NCBI GenBank assembly: GCA_913063405.1 | Contig: CAJXZB010000018.1 | Coordinates: forward strand, 1-64,000 | Reading direction: 5' to 3' | From: an uncultured Ulvibacter sp. | GTDB lineage: Bacteria; Bacteroidota; Bacteroidia; Flavobacteriales; Flavobacteriaceae | DNA: 64,000 bases | Part shown: positions 8,437-18,166 of the stretch, piece after piece | Position numbering within the stretch: the stretch's first letter is position 1 | Layout: each line of letters starts with the position of its first letter | Position numbers and translations under genes: made by a program | Notes under the pieces: model-generated | What the model saw: only the letters and a program-made list of their open reading frames with translations | What the model was told of the DNA's origin: nothing | The model's database searches: none

Positions 8437-10895
8437 AATTTCATTGTTGCTCTAACATTAAATACACGAGGTGTCAAGAAGTTTGGTATCGAGTATTGTA
8501 CTTTCGTGTAAATATCTCTTACAAAAGTATTCGTAATTGAATTCTGAACGTCAAAAATGTTGAAAATTTCTGCGCCAATTGTCAATTCTCTAAAGACACT
8601 AAGCCAGCCACTTTCCCTAAGGTTATCCTGACCTACAATCACATAAGAAACTCCCAAATCGGCTCTTTTGTAGTCTGGTAAACGACGCTGATAATCATAT
8701 GGGTCTGCATAACTCGGTGAACCGCCAGGTAGACCGGTATTATATGTTAGATTAAGATAACCCTTAAGATTAGGTACAACTTTTACGTAATCTTGAATTA
8801 AAACACCAAACTTAAGCCGTTGGTCTGTGGGTCTAAAAATATACCCTCTGTTATCGATGTTTTCTTCAGTTTTAAGATAACCAAAACTCAACCAACTCTC
8901 GGTTCCAGTCACAAACTCACCCGCCATACGTACATCAATACCGTATGCATACGCTTCTGCGTTATTATTCGCACGATAACGTATACGAACATTTTCCAGA
9001 CTGTATGGGTTTACATCTGTAAGTTTCTTGTAGTATAATTCAGAATTAAGTGTAAATGGGCGACCCCATAAATCGAAACTATAATCATTACCTAAAACAA
9101 TATGAATCGATTGCTGTGCTTTTACATTAGGACGCACCGCTCCTGTAGAATCTCTCAATTCACGATAAAAGGGAGGTTGATGGTATAATCCACCAGAAAG
9201 TCTAAAAAGCATATCCATTTCCCACTTAGGCTTCAAGGTTACTTGAACTCTTGGGCTAAAAACTGTTTGAGAGGTACTTGTTATTCCTTTCCCGCTTACC
9301 CTCCAGTTGTGGGCTCTAACTCCTGCATTTACCCATAACTTACTGTTAGAAAGTTCTAATTGACGACTATATTGCGCGTAACCAGAAATTCGATTTATCT
9401 GAACGTCATTGGTAGCTCTAATTTCCGTAAAAGGAACAATAGGAGAGGTATATGGCTCATAAGGCTGGTTGTTGCCATAAATTCCAATAGGTGGTCGAAT
9501 TGAAAATCCAGCTGAATCAATAATTTCATATTCCTGAACTCTATCTCTAATATCCTCACGTGTGTATTTCAAACCATATTCAATGTTATTATCATCAATG
9601 CTAAGGTTACCTTTATGTTCAAGGTTCATAATCAGAGCATCCAGATCATTTCTAGCATGGGTAAGTTGTGAGCCAATTCCTTCGGTAAATTCAACCTCTC
9701 CTAAATCCTCATCACCAATATTGGTGTTTACTTCTCCAAGCCTGTATTCGGCCAAAATATCAAAGTGTTCTTGTTCTTGGGTTTGATAAATAGAACCAAT
9801 GAGTTTAGCGGTATAATTCTCGGACAGGACATATGTGCCTTTTAATGCACCAAAATAAGTGTCATATCGATCTTCTTCCTGCCCTTGGTAAAACACCAGT
9901 AGCGCTATTGGGTCTACTAGCGTTCCAAAGTTAGTTTGACGCGTCAACGGTTGGTAACTATAGTCATTAATAGATAGATTCCCTAGAAATCCTAATTCAA
10001 ACTTGTTATTAAACTTATAGGTGAGATAGGTTTGCGCATCGGCAAATGTAGGCTTAAAGTTAGTCTCGGTTTGTTTAGAATTAACAAACAGACTATTGTT
10101 TCTATATCTAAGACCAACGATACCTGTTAGTTTACCATCATTCGAAATTCCTTCGACTGCTGCACTAGCACCTAGCAAACTCAGGTCTAGGCTAGCTCCA
10201 AAATTAGTAGGTTTGCGATACGTAATATCTAAAACTGAGGATAGCTTATCTCCATATTTTGCTTGAAACCCTCCGGCAGAAAAATCAACATTAGACGTAA
10301 GGTCACTATTTACAAAACTTAATCCTTCTTGTTGTCCACTTCTAATTAAGAACGGACGATACACTTCAATTTCATTCACATAGACCAAGTTTTCATCGTA
10401 ATTACCTCCCCGAACGGCATATTGAGTACTTAACTCATTATTACCACTCACTCCTGGCAATGACTTTAGCAGATTTTCAACTCCTGCGTTTGCTCCAGGC
10501 ATTTTTCTAATGGTCTCTGGGCTTATTGTAGTTATACCTTCAACACGCTTGTTTCGTTTTGCTGAAAGCTCCACAACATCTATCTGTTCAACATCCAACT
10601 TAATTACTGGGTTAAATTCGTAATCGGCATTCGGCTTTAAGCTAATTGTAAGCTTGACATCCTTAAGGCCTACATACGAAAAAGTAATCGTAGTTTCTTC
10701 GTTAGAAGGTATTTCCAGCAGGTAGTATCCATTTAAATCAGATAGCACACCCTCAGACCCGTAGGTAATATTAGCCCCAGAAATGGGCTGATTTAATTCG
10801 TCAAGAAGAACTCCTCGAATCGTGGCTTTTTGGGCAAATAATGCACCAGTTGCGATAAAAAGGAAAAATAGTAGAGGTAGAGTTTTAGTTTTCAA
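8433..10895 (-). CDS. TonB-dependent outer-membrane receptor with carboxypeptidase-like N-domain
   Basis: 820 residues. Signal peptide (about 1-21), then a carboxypeptidase regulatory-like domain (about 23-105, with IRGVLLDELNQPISGANI and the LNGYYLLEIP strand), then a plug domain (about 125-230, with IRKMPGANAGVENLLKSLPG and YAVRGGNYDENLVYVNE). The remainder is an outer-membrane beta barrel ending in the aromatic-type strand VFNVRATMKF. It would import a large or scarce substrate using TonB energy. There is no SusD partner, so it is not a SusCD pair; siderophore, vitamin or peptide import are all possible. It follows the M23 peptidase gene by 9 bases. Confidence 0.92.
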   Translation of the reverse strand: MKTKTLPLLFFLFIATGALFAQKATIRGVLLDELNQPISGANITYGSEGVLSDLNGYYLLEIPSNEETTITFSYVGLKDVKLTISLKPNADYEFNPVIKLDVEQIDVVELSAKRNKRVEGITTISPETIRKMPGANAGVENLLKSLPGVSGNNELSTQYAVRGGNYDENLVYVNEIEVYRPFLIRSGQQEGLSFVNSDLTSNVDFSAGGFQAKYGDKLSSVLDITYRKPTNFGASLDLSLLGASAAVEGISNDGKLTGIVGLRYRNNSLFVNSKQTETNFKPTFADAQTYLTYKFNNKFELGFLGNLSINDYSYQPLTRQTNFGTLVDPIALLVFYQGQEEDRYDTYFGALKGTYVLSENYTAKLIGSIYQTQEQEHFDILAEYRLGEVNTNIGDEDLGEVEFTEGIGSQLTHARNDLDALIMNLEHKGNLSIDDNNIEYGLKYTREDIRDRVQEYEIIDSAGFSIRPPIGIYGNNQPYEPYTSPIVPFTEIRATNDVQINRISGYAQYSRQLELSNSKLWVNAGVRAHNWRVSGKGITSTSQTVFSPRVQVTLKPKWEMDMLFRLSGGLYHQPPFYRELRDSTGAVRPNVKAQQSIHIVLGNDYSFDLWGRPFTLNSELYYKKLTDVNPYSLENVRIRYRANNNAEAYAYGIDVRMAGEFVTGTESWLSFGYLKTEENIDNRGYIFRPTDQRLKFGVLIQDYVKVVPNLKGYLNLTYNTGLPGGSPSYADPYDYQRRLPDYKRADLGVSYVIVGQDNLRESGWLSVFRELTIGAEIFNIFDVQNSITNTFVRDIYTKVQYSIPNFLTPRVFNVRATMKF

Positions 10896-10904
10896 AAGCT
10901 GCTG

Positions 10905-12596
10905 TTATGTTTTTTTTCTGAAAAAGGTCGCTTCAAATGTAGCACTATTTCCCACATTATCTACAACAATTAATTTCAAATTATTATCCGTTTTTTCAAC
11001 TACGTGATCATCAAAATTATAAACCAAAACGTCTTTTTTGTAATTATATTCCATCAAAATGAACTTTCCGTTAATGGTGGCTCTGTATGAACTAATGCCG
11101 CTTAGTTCATCTTCGATCTTTATTCTTAAGGTCTTATTCTTACTTATCCACTTGTCCTGTTCAAAGTTTAATGGCTTTATGGAAGGAGCTGTGGTGTCAG
11201 CAACTAAGACATATTCACCAAAGGTTCTTGTTCTTGCGGATAGTCTGTCCTCTTTTCTTGTTGTTGTATTGTAATAAGGTTCCCCTTTATAATTTAACCT
11301 GCCTAGGAACAGTTTGTCTTTATCTTCGCCGTCATAACTTGAAGCATCAACACTTATGGTAATGTTCTTATGTATGGGAACAGTATCTTTGTGAAATCTT
11401 AAAGTATCTCCTTCTACACTAATATCCAAATAAACGTTTTCATACAAACTATTTGCAGGAATATAGATATTGAACTTACCTTTAGTAATTGACGTAGCTT
11501 GGGTTGAATATATATAATCATGGGTCTCTTTCAATGCCTTAGGTTCGACTATTTCCACTTTCTTCCCTTCAATTGGAATAGAGACGGTCACTTTGTTTTC
11601 CTTAAAGTCAGAAACTTCAATAGTATAAGTAGAGGTAAAGCCTTCTTCAACTGAAATATATCCGTCATCATTTTCCTGATAAATAATACTCAAGGGATTA
11701 TTACTTTCTCTAAATAGCTTCTGGATCCTACTTTTATTATTCTTGAAATATCCATAATCAATAAAACGATTTAGATACCGAGTTTCATCGAATGAGAATT
11801 TTTCAAAACGCAAATCAAATTTAGGTGCTCCATTGAAAGTAGTTTTTATTTGATAAACTCCGTTCATATTGGAAGCACCGTCTTGTTGGTCGTTTGTAGC
11901 TATTCCAAAGCCAATTTTACCATACGCAATAACATTCTCTGCCTTATAAGATCCGTCTTTCTGAAGTATAAGCCTAAGTTTGACTGGGCCTTGCGATTGA
12001 TTTATTTGAGCATCCTTGTCGGCCGGGTATGCAAATACTGTTTTTACAAGTGGTTTCTTAGTATCAGGAACTTCAATGCCAAACAGCATTGGATTCATTG
12101 GGCGAGAAGCCGCATCTCTTATTTCATAATGTAAATGTGGACCGCCGCTACTACCTGTATTCCCTGTATAGCCGATTAAATCGCCCTTAATAACAGGAAG
12201 CTCTGTGTTATCTGGAAAAAGCTCGATCACAAAACTTTCTTTATTGTATTGCTTCGTCTTCACATATTCTTGAATGTCTCCAGCGTAGTCCTTCAAGTGC
12301 GCATAAACGGTTGAGTATCCATTAGGATGTCTTAGATACAATGCCTTTCCATAGCCATAATGAGCCACCTTTATTCTTTTAACATAACCATCTGCTGATG
12401 CATATATGGGAATACCTTCTTTCTGTTGCGTTTTAATATCCAACCCACTGTGAAAGTGGTTACTTCGTAATTCTCCAAAACTCCCAGATAGAACCAAGGG
12501 GATTTCTAAAGGACTGCTAAAATAATTGATTGGAATTTCGTTTTGACTGTAGGCCGTTACTCCCAAAAAAAATAGCCCAAGAACAAGTTTATTCAT
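10905..12596 (-). CDS. M23-family metallopeptidase (secreted, LytM-like)
   Basis: 563 residues with a signal peptide (about 1-17) and an M23 domain at roughly 40-170. The zinc ligand motifs are FHSGLDI and GGPHLHYEIRD, and YGKALYLRHPNGYSTVYAH fits the typical strand between them. The remaining 390 residues are beta-rich, probably Ig-like, with no catalytic motif. It should cleave peptidoglycan cross-links or a periplasmic peptide. It sits upstream of, and almost touching, the TonB receptor gene in one transcript. Enzyme family certain; substrate not shown. Confidence 0.92.
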   Translation of the reverse strand: MNKLVLGLFFLGVTAYSQNEIPINYFSSPLEIPLVLSGSFGELRSNHFHSGLDIKTQQKEGIPIYASADGYVKRIKVAHYGYGKALYLRHPNGYSTVYAHLKDYAGDIQEYVKTKQYNKESFVIELFPDNTELPVIKGDLIGYTGNTGSSGGPHLHYEIRDAASRPMNPMLFGIEVPDTKKPLVKTVFAYPADKDAQINQSQGPVKLRLILQKDGSYKAENVIAYGKIGFGIATNDQQDGASNMNGVYQIKTTFNGAPKFDLRFEKFSFDETRYLNRFIDYGYFKNNKSRIQKLFRESNNPLSIIYQENDDGYISVEEGFTSTYTIEVSDFKENKVTVSIPIEGKKVEIVEPKALKETHDYIYSTQATSITKGKFNIYIPANSLYENVYLDISVEGDTLRFHKDTVPIHKNITISVDASSYDGEDKDKLFLGRLNYKGEPYYNTTTRKEDRLSARTRTFGEYVLVADTTAPSIKPLNFEQDKWISKNKTLRIKIEDELSGISSYRATINGKFILMEYNYKKDVLVYNFDDHVVEKTDNNLKLIVVDNVGNSATFEATFFRKKT

Positions 12597-12714
12597 AGTA
12601 CAAAATCAATAATAAGGTGAATAATAAATAAGGAGTGATGTACTTTTATTGTCATTAGAATTTCAATATTACAAAAAATTATAGAAAAGAGTTGGCTTAT
12701 TAGGGATGGTATGT

Positions 12715-12722
12715 TAACTTTG
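12715..12722 (+). promoter_or_regulatory. Promoter -7 element for the zapB-like/zapA genes
   Basis: TAACTTTG is an exact TAnnTTTG match 26 bases before the ATG. GTTG lies 20 bases upstream (12691-12694), close to the normal -33 spacing. Confidence 0.55.
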
Positions 12723-12748
12723 TAGGAGAAGTATTGATATAAATAGTA

Positions 12749-13039
12749 ATGAGCCAACTTTCAGAAATTGTTGATTCTCTTGAAAATAGAATTAGCAAAT
12801 TGCTTCACAGTCATCAAAAAATGAAGCAGGCTAATGCCAAATTGGAAGGTGATCTCTCTTTTTTGAAATCACAACATGATCAATTTCAGGTTGAAATTGA
12901 AGGTTGGAAAGAGAAATGTGACTCATTAAAATTAGCAAATTCAATGCTTGGCAGCGAAGAATACAAACGAGATACAAAGTTCAAAATAAATGCTCTTATT
13001 CGGGAAATTGATCAGTGCATTACCCAACTTTCCGAATAA
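12749..13039 (+). CDS. Coiled-coil protein, ZapB-like
   Basis: 96 residues, predicted to be one long coiled coil (about 5-70, heptad pattern with many K/E/Q) followed by a short helix. No enzymatic motif. It sits 9 bases upstream of zapA, which suggests a partner of the division ring similar in size and form to ZapB. That role is inferred from context and shape only. The start follows an exact promoter element. Confidence 0.75.
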   Translation: MSQLSEIVDSLENRISKLLHSHQKMKQANAKLEGDLSFLKSQHDQFQVEIEGWKEKCDSLKLANSMLGSEEYKRDTKFKINALIREIDQCITQLSE

Positions 13040-13048
13040 TTTAAAATA

Positions 13049-13339
13049 ATGTCAGACCAATTAAAAATAAAACTATCCATTGCAGACAGGGTTTACCCTT
13101 TAACGATTAACCCTACGCAAGAAGAGGGATTGAGGTTAGCAACGAAGAAGATAGAACAAATGATTAAGAGGTTTGAGAATAGTTATGCCGTGAGGGACAA
13201 ACAAGATGTACTAGCCATGTGCGCTTTACAGTTTGCCGCTCAGGTAGAGCAAAAAGAAATTGATAAAGAAACTGATAAACAGCAAGTTGAAGATAAGCTG
13301 CAAGCTTTGAATCAATTGCTGCAGGAACATCTATCATAA
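13049..13339 (+). CDS. zapA: Cell division protein ZapA
   Basis: 96-residue ZapA. The N-terminal globular part (LKIKLSIADRVYPLTI, then EEGLRLATKKIEQMIKRF) is followed by a coiled-coil tail. The central VLAMCALQFA segment is conserved in the family. It bundles FtsZ filaments at mid-cell. It is co-transcribed with the coiled-coil gene before it. The 6S RNA gene follows, an order also known from gammaproteobacteria (zapA-ssrS). Confidence 0.92.
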   Translation: MSDQLKIKLSIADRVYPLTINPTQEEGLRLATKKIEQMIKRFENSYAVRDKQDVLAMCALQFAAQVEQKEIDKETDKQQVEDKLQALNQLLQEHLS

Positions 13340-13364
13340 CGTTCTTTAAATTTAAAATGTTACT

Positions 13365-13524
13365 GCCTACATTAATATTTTTTTGGTAAACTCAACGTTA
13401 CATCTTTAAAAAGGGTGAGTTATAGTTGCAAAAGCGAGCCGTCTTTGAGCGGATACTTGACCAACTTAGTAGCCCTAAACTTGTTTTTAAGGAGTTTATT
13501 CAAAATACCATTATTAATGTAGGC
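13365..13524 (+). ncRNA. ssrS: 6S RNA (6S-Flavo type)
   Basis: About 160 nt closed by a perfect 12-bp stem: GCCTACATTAAT (13365-13376) pairs with ATTAATGTAGGC (13513-13524), followed by a T9 run that can terminate transcription. Inside, further pairs GGTA/TACC, AAACTC/GAGTTT and CTTTAAAAA/TTTTTAAGG build a long interrupted rod, the shape of 6S RNA that mimics an open promoter and binds RNA polymerase. Its place between zapA and rny supports the call. The TAAATTTA upstream (about 13347) is a near-consensus -7 element. Ends are approximate. The remaining bases to 13674 are an rny leader with a 15-base near-direct repeat (13586-13600 and 13651-13665). Confidence 0.83.
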
Positions 13525-13674
13525 TTTTTTTTTGAATGAAACTTAACTTTTGGAATACAATCTTCACTCGAGATATTGTAACCTAGTCTAGTTGAATTTT
13601 AGCTGTTTTAAAAGGGAGTCTTTTAATCAACCCTAGATTATTGTTTGATGGTCTAGTTAAATTTTTGAATTAAA

Positions 13675-15240
13675 ATGCACAATATAGTTTTACAAATTAT
13701 TATTGGAATTGTTGGTCTTGCAATTGGTTTTGCTATTGCCAAATATTTAGAGAAGAATAACGCCTCTCAGCTTACAAAATCTGCCAAGAAAAATGCCGCA
13801 TCTATATTAAAGTCGGCTAATTCTGAGGCTGAATCAATAAAGAAAGACAAAATGCTTCAAGCGAAGGAGAAGTTCATCGAATTGAAGTCTGAACACGAAA
13901 AGGTAATCTTGAATCGAGAGAAGAAAATGACAGAGGCCGAAAAGCGAACCCGCGATAAAGAATCTCAAATTTCAAGTGAGCTCGCCAAGTCTAAAAAACT
14001 GAATACAGATTTGGAGTCAAAGCATAAGAGTTACAATGACAAACTTTCTTTTTTAGAAAAGAAACAGAATGAGTTGGACAAAATGCATAGAAGTCAGATA
14101 GAGCAATTAGAAGTTATTTCAAGTCTTTCGGCAGATGATGCTAAGGCCCAACTTATGGAGAACCTTAAGGAGGAAGCTAAGTCAAGCGCTATGGCTTTTA
14201 TTCAAAATTCTGTAGAAGAGGCAAAAATGACGGCTCAACAAGAGGCCAAAAAGATTATTGTTACTACCATACAGCGAATTGGGACTGAAGAAGCTGTTGA
14301 GAACTGCGTGTCCGTGTTTAATCTTGAAAGCGATGACGTAAAGGGACGTATTATTGGTCGAGAAGGTCGAAATATTCGAGCAATTGAAGCCGCTACCGGA
14401 GTTGAGATTATTGTAGATGATACTCCAGATGCCATTATATTATCTTGTTTTGATTCTGTGCGTAGAGAGGTTGCTCGACTTTCATTGCATAAGTTAGTTA
14501 CAGACGGACGAATTCACCCAGCACGTATTGAGGAGATTGTTAGAAAGACCACTAAACAAATTGAAGAAGAAATTATTGAGGTAGGAAAGAGAACAATTAT
14601 CGATCTAGGTATTCACGGCTTACAGCCAGAACTTATTAAGGCCGTAGGACGAATGAAATATAGGTCTTCCTATGGACAGAATCTTTTACAACACTCTAGA
14701 GAAGTTGCAAAGCTATGTGGTGTTATGGCTTCGGAATTAGGTATAAATCCGAAATTGGCTAAGCGAGCTGGACTTTTACACGATATCGGTAAAGTCCCAG
14801 AAACAGAAACAGAAGTTCCTCATGCTATTCTAGGAATGCAATGGGCAGAAAAATATGGTGAGAAACCAGAGGTGTGTAATGCCATTGGTGCCCATCATGA
14901 CGAAATTGAAATGACTAGTTTATTATCTCCTATTGTGCAAGTTTGTGATGCTATTAGTGGAGCAAGACCTGGAGCAAGAAGGCAGGTATTGGATTCTTAT
15001 ATCCAACGATTAAAGGACCTTGAAGACATAGCCTTTGGTTTTAATGGTGTAAATAAAGCCTATGCAATACAAGCAGGACGTGAATTACGTGTAATGGTAG
15101 AGAGTGAAAAAGTCACTGACGAAAAAGCAGCGCAATTGTCATTTGAAATTTCTCAAAAAATACAAACGGATATGACCTATCCGGGGCAGGTAAAAGTTAC
15201 AGTAATTCGAGAAACTAGAGCAGTTAATATAGCTAAGTAG
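13675..15240 (+). CDS. rny: Ribonuclease Y
   Basis: 521 residues. An N-terminal membrane anchor (about 4-24) is followed by a long Lys/Glu coiled coil (about 30-165), a KH RNA-binding domain with [15 protein letters not shown], and an HD domain with catalytic H369-D370 in LLHDIGK and the GAHHDEIE motif. It is a membrane-bound endoribonuclease that starts mRNA decay. Length is normal. It is preceded by the 6S RNA gene and followed by a terminator, so it is probably a single-gene transcript. Confidence 0.96.
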   Translation: MHNIVLQIIIGIVGLAIGFAIAKYLEKNNASQLTKSAKKNAASILKSANSEAESIKKDKMLQAKEKFIELKSEHEKVILNREKKMTEAEKRTRDKESQISSELAKSKKLNTDLESKHKSYNDKLSFLEKKQNELDKMHRSQIEQLEVISSLSADDAKAQLMENLKEEAKSSAMAFIQNSVEEAKMTAQQEAKKIIVTTIQRIGTEEAVENCVSVFNLESDDVKGRIIGREGRNIRAIEAATGVEIIVDDTPDAIILSCFDSVRREVARLSLHKLVTDGRIHPARIEEIVRKTTKQIEEEIIEVGKRTIIDLGIHGLQPELIKAVGRMKYRSSYGQNLLQHSREVAKLCGVMASELGINPKLAKRAGLLHDIGKVPETETEVPHAILGMQWAEKYGEKPEVCNAIGAHHDEIEMTSLLSPIVQVCDAISGARPGARRQVLDSYIQRLKDLEDIAFGFNGVNKAYAIQAGRELRVMVESEKVTDEKAAQLSFEISQKIQTDMTYPGQVKVTVIRETRAVNIAK

Positions 15241-15260
15241 TTTAACCAATACTATCAAAT

Positions 15261-15300
15261 ACAAAAGATCCACAACGAGATTTGTTGATCTTTTGTTTTA
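15261..15300. terminator. Terminator between rny and xerD
   Basis: Stem ACAAAAGATC...ACAA (15261-15275) / TTGT.GATCTTTTGT (15281-15295), followed by TTTT. It serves the convergent rny (+) and xerD (-) transcripts. Confidence 0.75.
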
Positions 15301-15317
15301 AATACAATACGGCACGA

Positions 15318-16214
15318 TTATTTTCTTGGGTGAAAATTATTGATTACCTCCGTAAGATGAGTTTTGTCTATGTGTGTATAAATTTCGGTCGTTGTGATGC
15401 TTTCATGCCCCAACATCTGTTGTATGGCTCTTAAATCCGCCCCATTCTCTAATAAATGTGTTGCAAAAGAATGTCTAAAAGTATGTGGACTTATTGTTTT
15501 CTGAATGCCTGCCTTCTCAGCCAGTTGTTTTATAATGGTAAAAATCATCGCTCGGGTCAACCCTTTTCCTCTTCGGTTTAGATATAATGTATCCCTAGCG
15601 TTAGGATCTATTTTTTGGTGTACCCTAATCTCTTTTTTGTACAAATTAATATACCTAATTGTCGTGCCGCTAATGGGTACAAAGCGCTGTTTATCTCCTT
15701 TACCAGTTACTTTAAGAAACCCTTCCTCAAAGAATAAATCCGAAATTTTTAAATTTATTAACTCTGAAACCCTAAGTCCACAACCGTATAATGTCTCCAG
15801 GATCGCGCGATTTCGTTCTCCTTGTGGGGTACTTAAGTCAATGGTAGAAATTAGCTTGTCTATTTCTTCGATGGAAAGAGTATCTGGTAGTTTTCTACCC
15901 ATTCTCGGACTTTCAATCAGTTCCATTGGGTTTGTCTTTCGGTATTCTTCAAAAATAAGGTAGCTAAAAAATCCTCGTAGGCCTGAAATAACTCTGCTTT
16001 GAGACCTCGGGTTTACCTCTTTAGCAATGTGGTAGATAAATTGCTGAAGGTTTTCTTCAGAAATGGAAATTGGAGAAATGACTATGGAGTTATGATCCAA
16101 CCAATTCACCAGTTTTTGAATATCCAAGGTATAACTCGCAACAGAATTTTGGGAAAGCCCACGTTCTATCCTAAGGTAGTTTTGATAATCTATAATAGCC
16201 TGTTTCCATTGCAT
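15318..16214 (-). CDS. xerD: Site-specific tyrosine recombinase XerD
   Basis: 298 residues, normal length. The N-terminal SAM-like core-binding domain (about 1-85) has FLRIERGLSxNS-type features (NYLRIERGLSQNS). The catalytic domain has the arginine in GLRVSELINL, the box HTFRHSFATHLL, LGHESITTTEIYTH and the nucleophilic tyrosine near residue 280. With XerC it resolves chromosome dimers at dif. No phage or integron context is present and the length is standard, so this is the housekeeping enzyme rather than an integrase. It is divergent from the downstream porin gene. Confidence 0.93.
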   Translation of the reverse strand: MQWKQAIIDYQNYLRIERGLSQNSVASYTLDIQKLVNWLDHNSIVISPISISEENLQQFIYHIAKEVNPRSQSRVISGLRGFFSYLIFEEYRKTNPMELIESPRMGRKLPDTLSIEEIDKLISTIDLSTPQGERNRAILETLYGCGLRVSELINLKISDLFFEEGFLKVTGKGDKQRFVPISGTTIRYINLYKKEIRVHQKIDPNARDTLYLNRRGKGLTRAMIFTIIKQLAEKAGIQKTISPHTFRHSFATHLLENGADLRAIQQMLGHESITTTEIYTHIDKTHLTEVINNFHPRK

Positions 16215-16288
16215 ACTGCTATATTAGTTAAATAGATTTGAAATAAAAACTAACCGCAGAATAAGTAATAATCTTTTTACGTTTTGGT

Positions 16289-16296
16289 TATATTTG
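16289..16296 (+). promoter_or_regulatory. -7 promoter element of the first beta-barrel gene
   Basis: TATATTTG is an exact TAnnTTTG match, 28 bases before the ATG at 16325. Confidence 0.5.
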
Positions 16297-16324
16297 ATGA
16301 GATTAATAACAAACAGAATTCGAT

Positions 16325-16861
16325 ATGAAAAAGTTAATTATTTTAGTATTTACAGTTCTATTAAGTGCTTTCAGTTTTGCTCAGGGCCTAGATTTTGGAG
16401 TAAAGGTGGGCGCAAATTTTTCTAATTTTTCAGACGCATCGAACGTTTCGAATAAAACTGGATTTCTAGGAGGGATCTTTGCCGCTGTGAAATTTAATGA
16501 TAAACTGGCTATACAACCTGAACTACTTTATTCTCAGCAAGGTGCTGAATTTGATGTGGGTAAAATTGATCTAAATTATGTGAATGTTCCCGTTATTATA
16601 AAATACTACCTTTTTCAAGGGTTTAATTTACAAGCTGGTCCACAGTTCGGTTTTGTCGTGGATGATAATGTTTCCAAAGTTTTTAATAATGTTGCTGAGG
16701 CAGAATCATTTGACCTTACGGGAGTTGTTGGCGTAGGATACGATCTTGCTTTAGGGTTGCGATTGGACGGTCGTTTTAATTTTGGATTGAGCAATACGTT
16801 TAGCCAAGGAAAAGGGAAGAATAGTGTATTTTCACTGGCACTAGGTTATTCTTTTCTGTAG
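16325..16861 (+). CDS. Small outer-membrane beta-barrel protein (PorT-like porin family)
   Basis: 178 residues. A signal peptide (about 1-19, ending FAQ) is followed by GLDFGVKVGANFSNF, an alternation of short amphipathic strands (IQPELLYSQQGAEF, LNYVNVPVIIKYY, NLQAGPQFGFVVD) and a terminal aromatic strand ending YSFL. This is the 8-strand barrel family common in Bacteroidota, with no known substrate. A related gene follows 166 bases downstream, probably by duplication. It has its own -7 element. Confidence 0.88.
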   Translation: MKKLIILVFTVLLSAFSFAQGLDFGVKVGANFSNFSDASNVSNKTGFLGGIFAAVKFNDKLAIQPELLYSQQGAEFDVGKIDLNYVNVPVIIKYYLFQGFNLQAGPQFGFVVDDNVSKVFNNVAEAESFDLTGVVGVGYDLALGLRLDGRFNFGLSNTFSQGKGKNSVFSLALGYSFL

Positions 16862-17027
16862 TTTGAAACCGATTGGAGCAAAAAGATTCATTCATGCAAC
16901 CGGAATAGGTTTTCGTTGTTGTTGATAATCAACATGTTAAATTGTTCTTAGTAAATTAGTGAAAAACCCTATTCTTAATGTTAGGTTAATTTTAGTAGTT
17001 TTACGCTATTAACTAAACACTTACATT

Positions 17028-17626
17028 ATGAAAAAAGTATTATTATTTGTTGCTGTAACAGCTTTGACTGTTTCAACTTCGTTTGCACAGGGAGAGGTGC
17101 GATTTGGTGTAAAAGGGGGTCTTAACTTAGCCTTTTTAGGGGGAGACAATTAGGGTTAGCCAGATTGGATTCTAGAACCAGTTTTCACATTGGAGTACTT
17201 GTTGAAGTTCCAATAACGGATAAACTTTCAGTACAACCAGAGGTGCTATATTCTTCGCAAGGAAGTAAGTTTAGTGGTGTCTTTACCTCAGGAGGTGACA
17301 ATCTAAAATTAGATTATGTAAATGTTCCAATCCTAGGAAAGTACCACATCATAGCCGGACTAAGTGCAGAACTCGGGCCAGTTATAGGTATCTTAGTGAA
17401 TGCAGATGATGGATTAGCAGATGTTGTTGAAGAAGATAAAGAGCGCTTTAAGAGTGTTGATATAGGTGTTGGAGTTGGCGCATCATATCGATTACCAATG
17501 GGTCTTTTTGGAAGTCTGCGTTATCAAAAAGGGGTGAGTAATATTAATGAAGACATTCTTAACTCTTCGGTTCAATATAAAAACCAGAATAATATATTCC
17601 AAGTATCCGCAGGATATACGTTTTAA
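17028..17626 (+). pseudogene. Second PorT-like beta-barrel gene, frameshifted near its start
   Basis: The gene starts at ATG 17028 with a good signal peptide (about 1-20, ending FAQ) and the family motif GVKGGLNLAFLGGDN. It then stops at TAG 17151-17153. The rest of the barrel (RLDSRTSFHIG, LSVQPEVLYSSQG, LDYVNVPILGKYH, final VSAGYTF) continues in the next frame to 17626. Adding one T near 17150 gives GGDNLGLARLDSRTS, exactly the family pattern. The protein would be about 199 residues, a close paralogue of the gene before it. Everything else in the gene is intact, so a base-calling error or a very recent mutation are the likely causes. Confidence 0.8.
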
Positions 17627-17645
17627 TATTTGATAGTTTTATTTA

Positions 17646-17675
17646 AGAGCGGAAGTATATCTTCCGCTTTTTTAT
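17646..17675 (+). terminator. Terminator after the second beta-barrel gene
   Basis: Perfect 7-bp stem GCGGAAG (17649-17655) / CTTCCGC (17661-17667) with a 5-base loop, followed by T6. Confidence 0.85.
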
Positions 17676-17691
17676 TTTATATCTTTATCGA

Positions 17692-18114
17692 ATGAAAATT
17701 ATCATCATCAACGGACCCAATTTAAACTTACTCGGTAAGCGTGAAAATGATATATACGGTGACGCGTCTTTCGTAGAGTTTTTTACACGACTTCAAAAGA
17801 AAAATGAATCCATTTCACTTTCTCAATTTCAATCTAATATTGAAGGAGAAATTATTGATAAACTTCAAGAAGTTGGATATTCTTACGATGGCATTATTCT
17901 TAATGCCGCCGCTTATACGCATACTTCAATTGGAATAGGGGATGTCGTTAAGGCGATTAGCACTCCTGTTGTTGAAGTTCATATTTCTAATACATTCGCT
18001 CGAGAGGAGTTTAGACACCATTCTTTTATCTCTCCAAGTGCAAAAGGAATAATCTTAGGGTTTGGTCTTCAAGGTTATGAGTTAGCCCTAAAAAGTTTTC
18101 TAATTTCTGAATAA
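17692..18114 (+). CDS. aroQ: 3-dehydroquinate dehydratase, type II
   Basis: 140 residues. It performs the third step of the shikimate pathway, trans-dehydration of 3-dehydroquinate. Diagnostic segments: NGPNLNLLGKRE at the start; SNIEGEIIDKLQ; NAAAYTHTSI; the catalytic-histidine region EVHISNTFAREEFRHHS; and the closing GFGLQGYELAL. It is a type II dodecameric enzyme by sequence. The start is directly after a T-rich near-consensus promoter (TATCTTTA). It converges on lpdA with a shared terminator. The xerD-aroQ neighbourhood is here interrupted by the two porin genes. Confidence 0.95.
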   Translation: MKIIIINGPNLNLLGKRENDIYGDASFVEFFTRLQKKNESISLSQFQSNIEGEIIDKLQEVGYSYDGIILNAAAYTHTSIGIGDVVKAISTPVVEVHISNTFAREEFRHHSFISPSAKGIILGFGLQGYELALKSFLISE

Positions 18115-18115
18115 A

Positions 18116-18145
18116 AAAACGCCCCAATTTTCTCAAGGCGTTTCA
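18116..18145. terminator. Shared terminator of aroQ and lpdA
   Basis: Stem AAACGCC (18117-18123) / GGCGTTT (18137-18143) with an A-run on the left, between two convergent genes. Confidence 0.65.
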
Positions 18146-18166
18146 AACTAATAATATTCTCTTTGT

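Noticed and set aside
15318-16214. Tyrosine recombinase as part of an integrated element
   Set aside because: Length and motifs fit housekeeping XerD; no att sites, tRNA or phage genes nearby.
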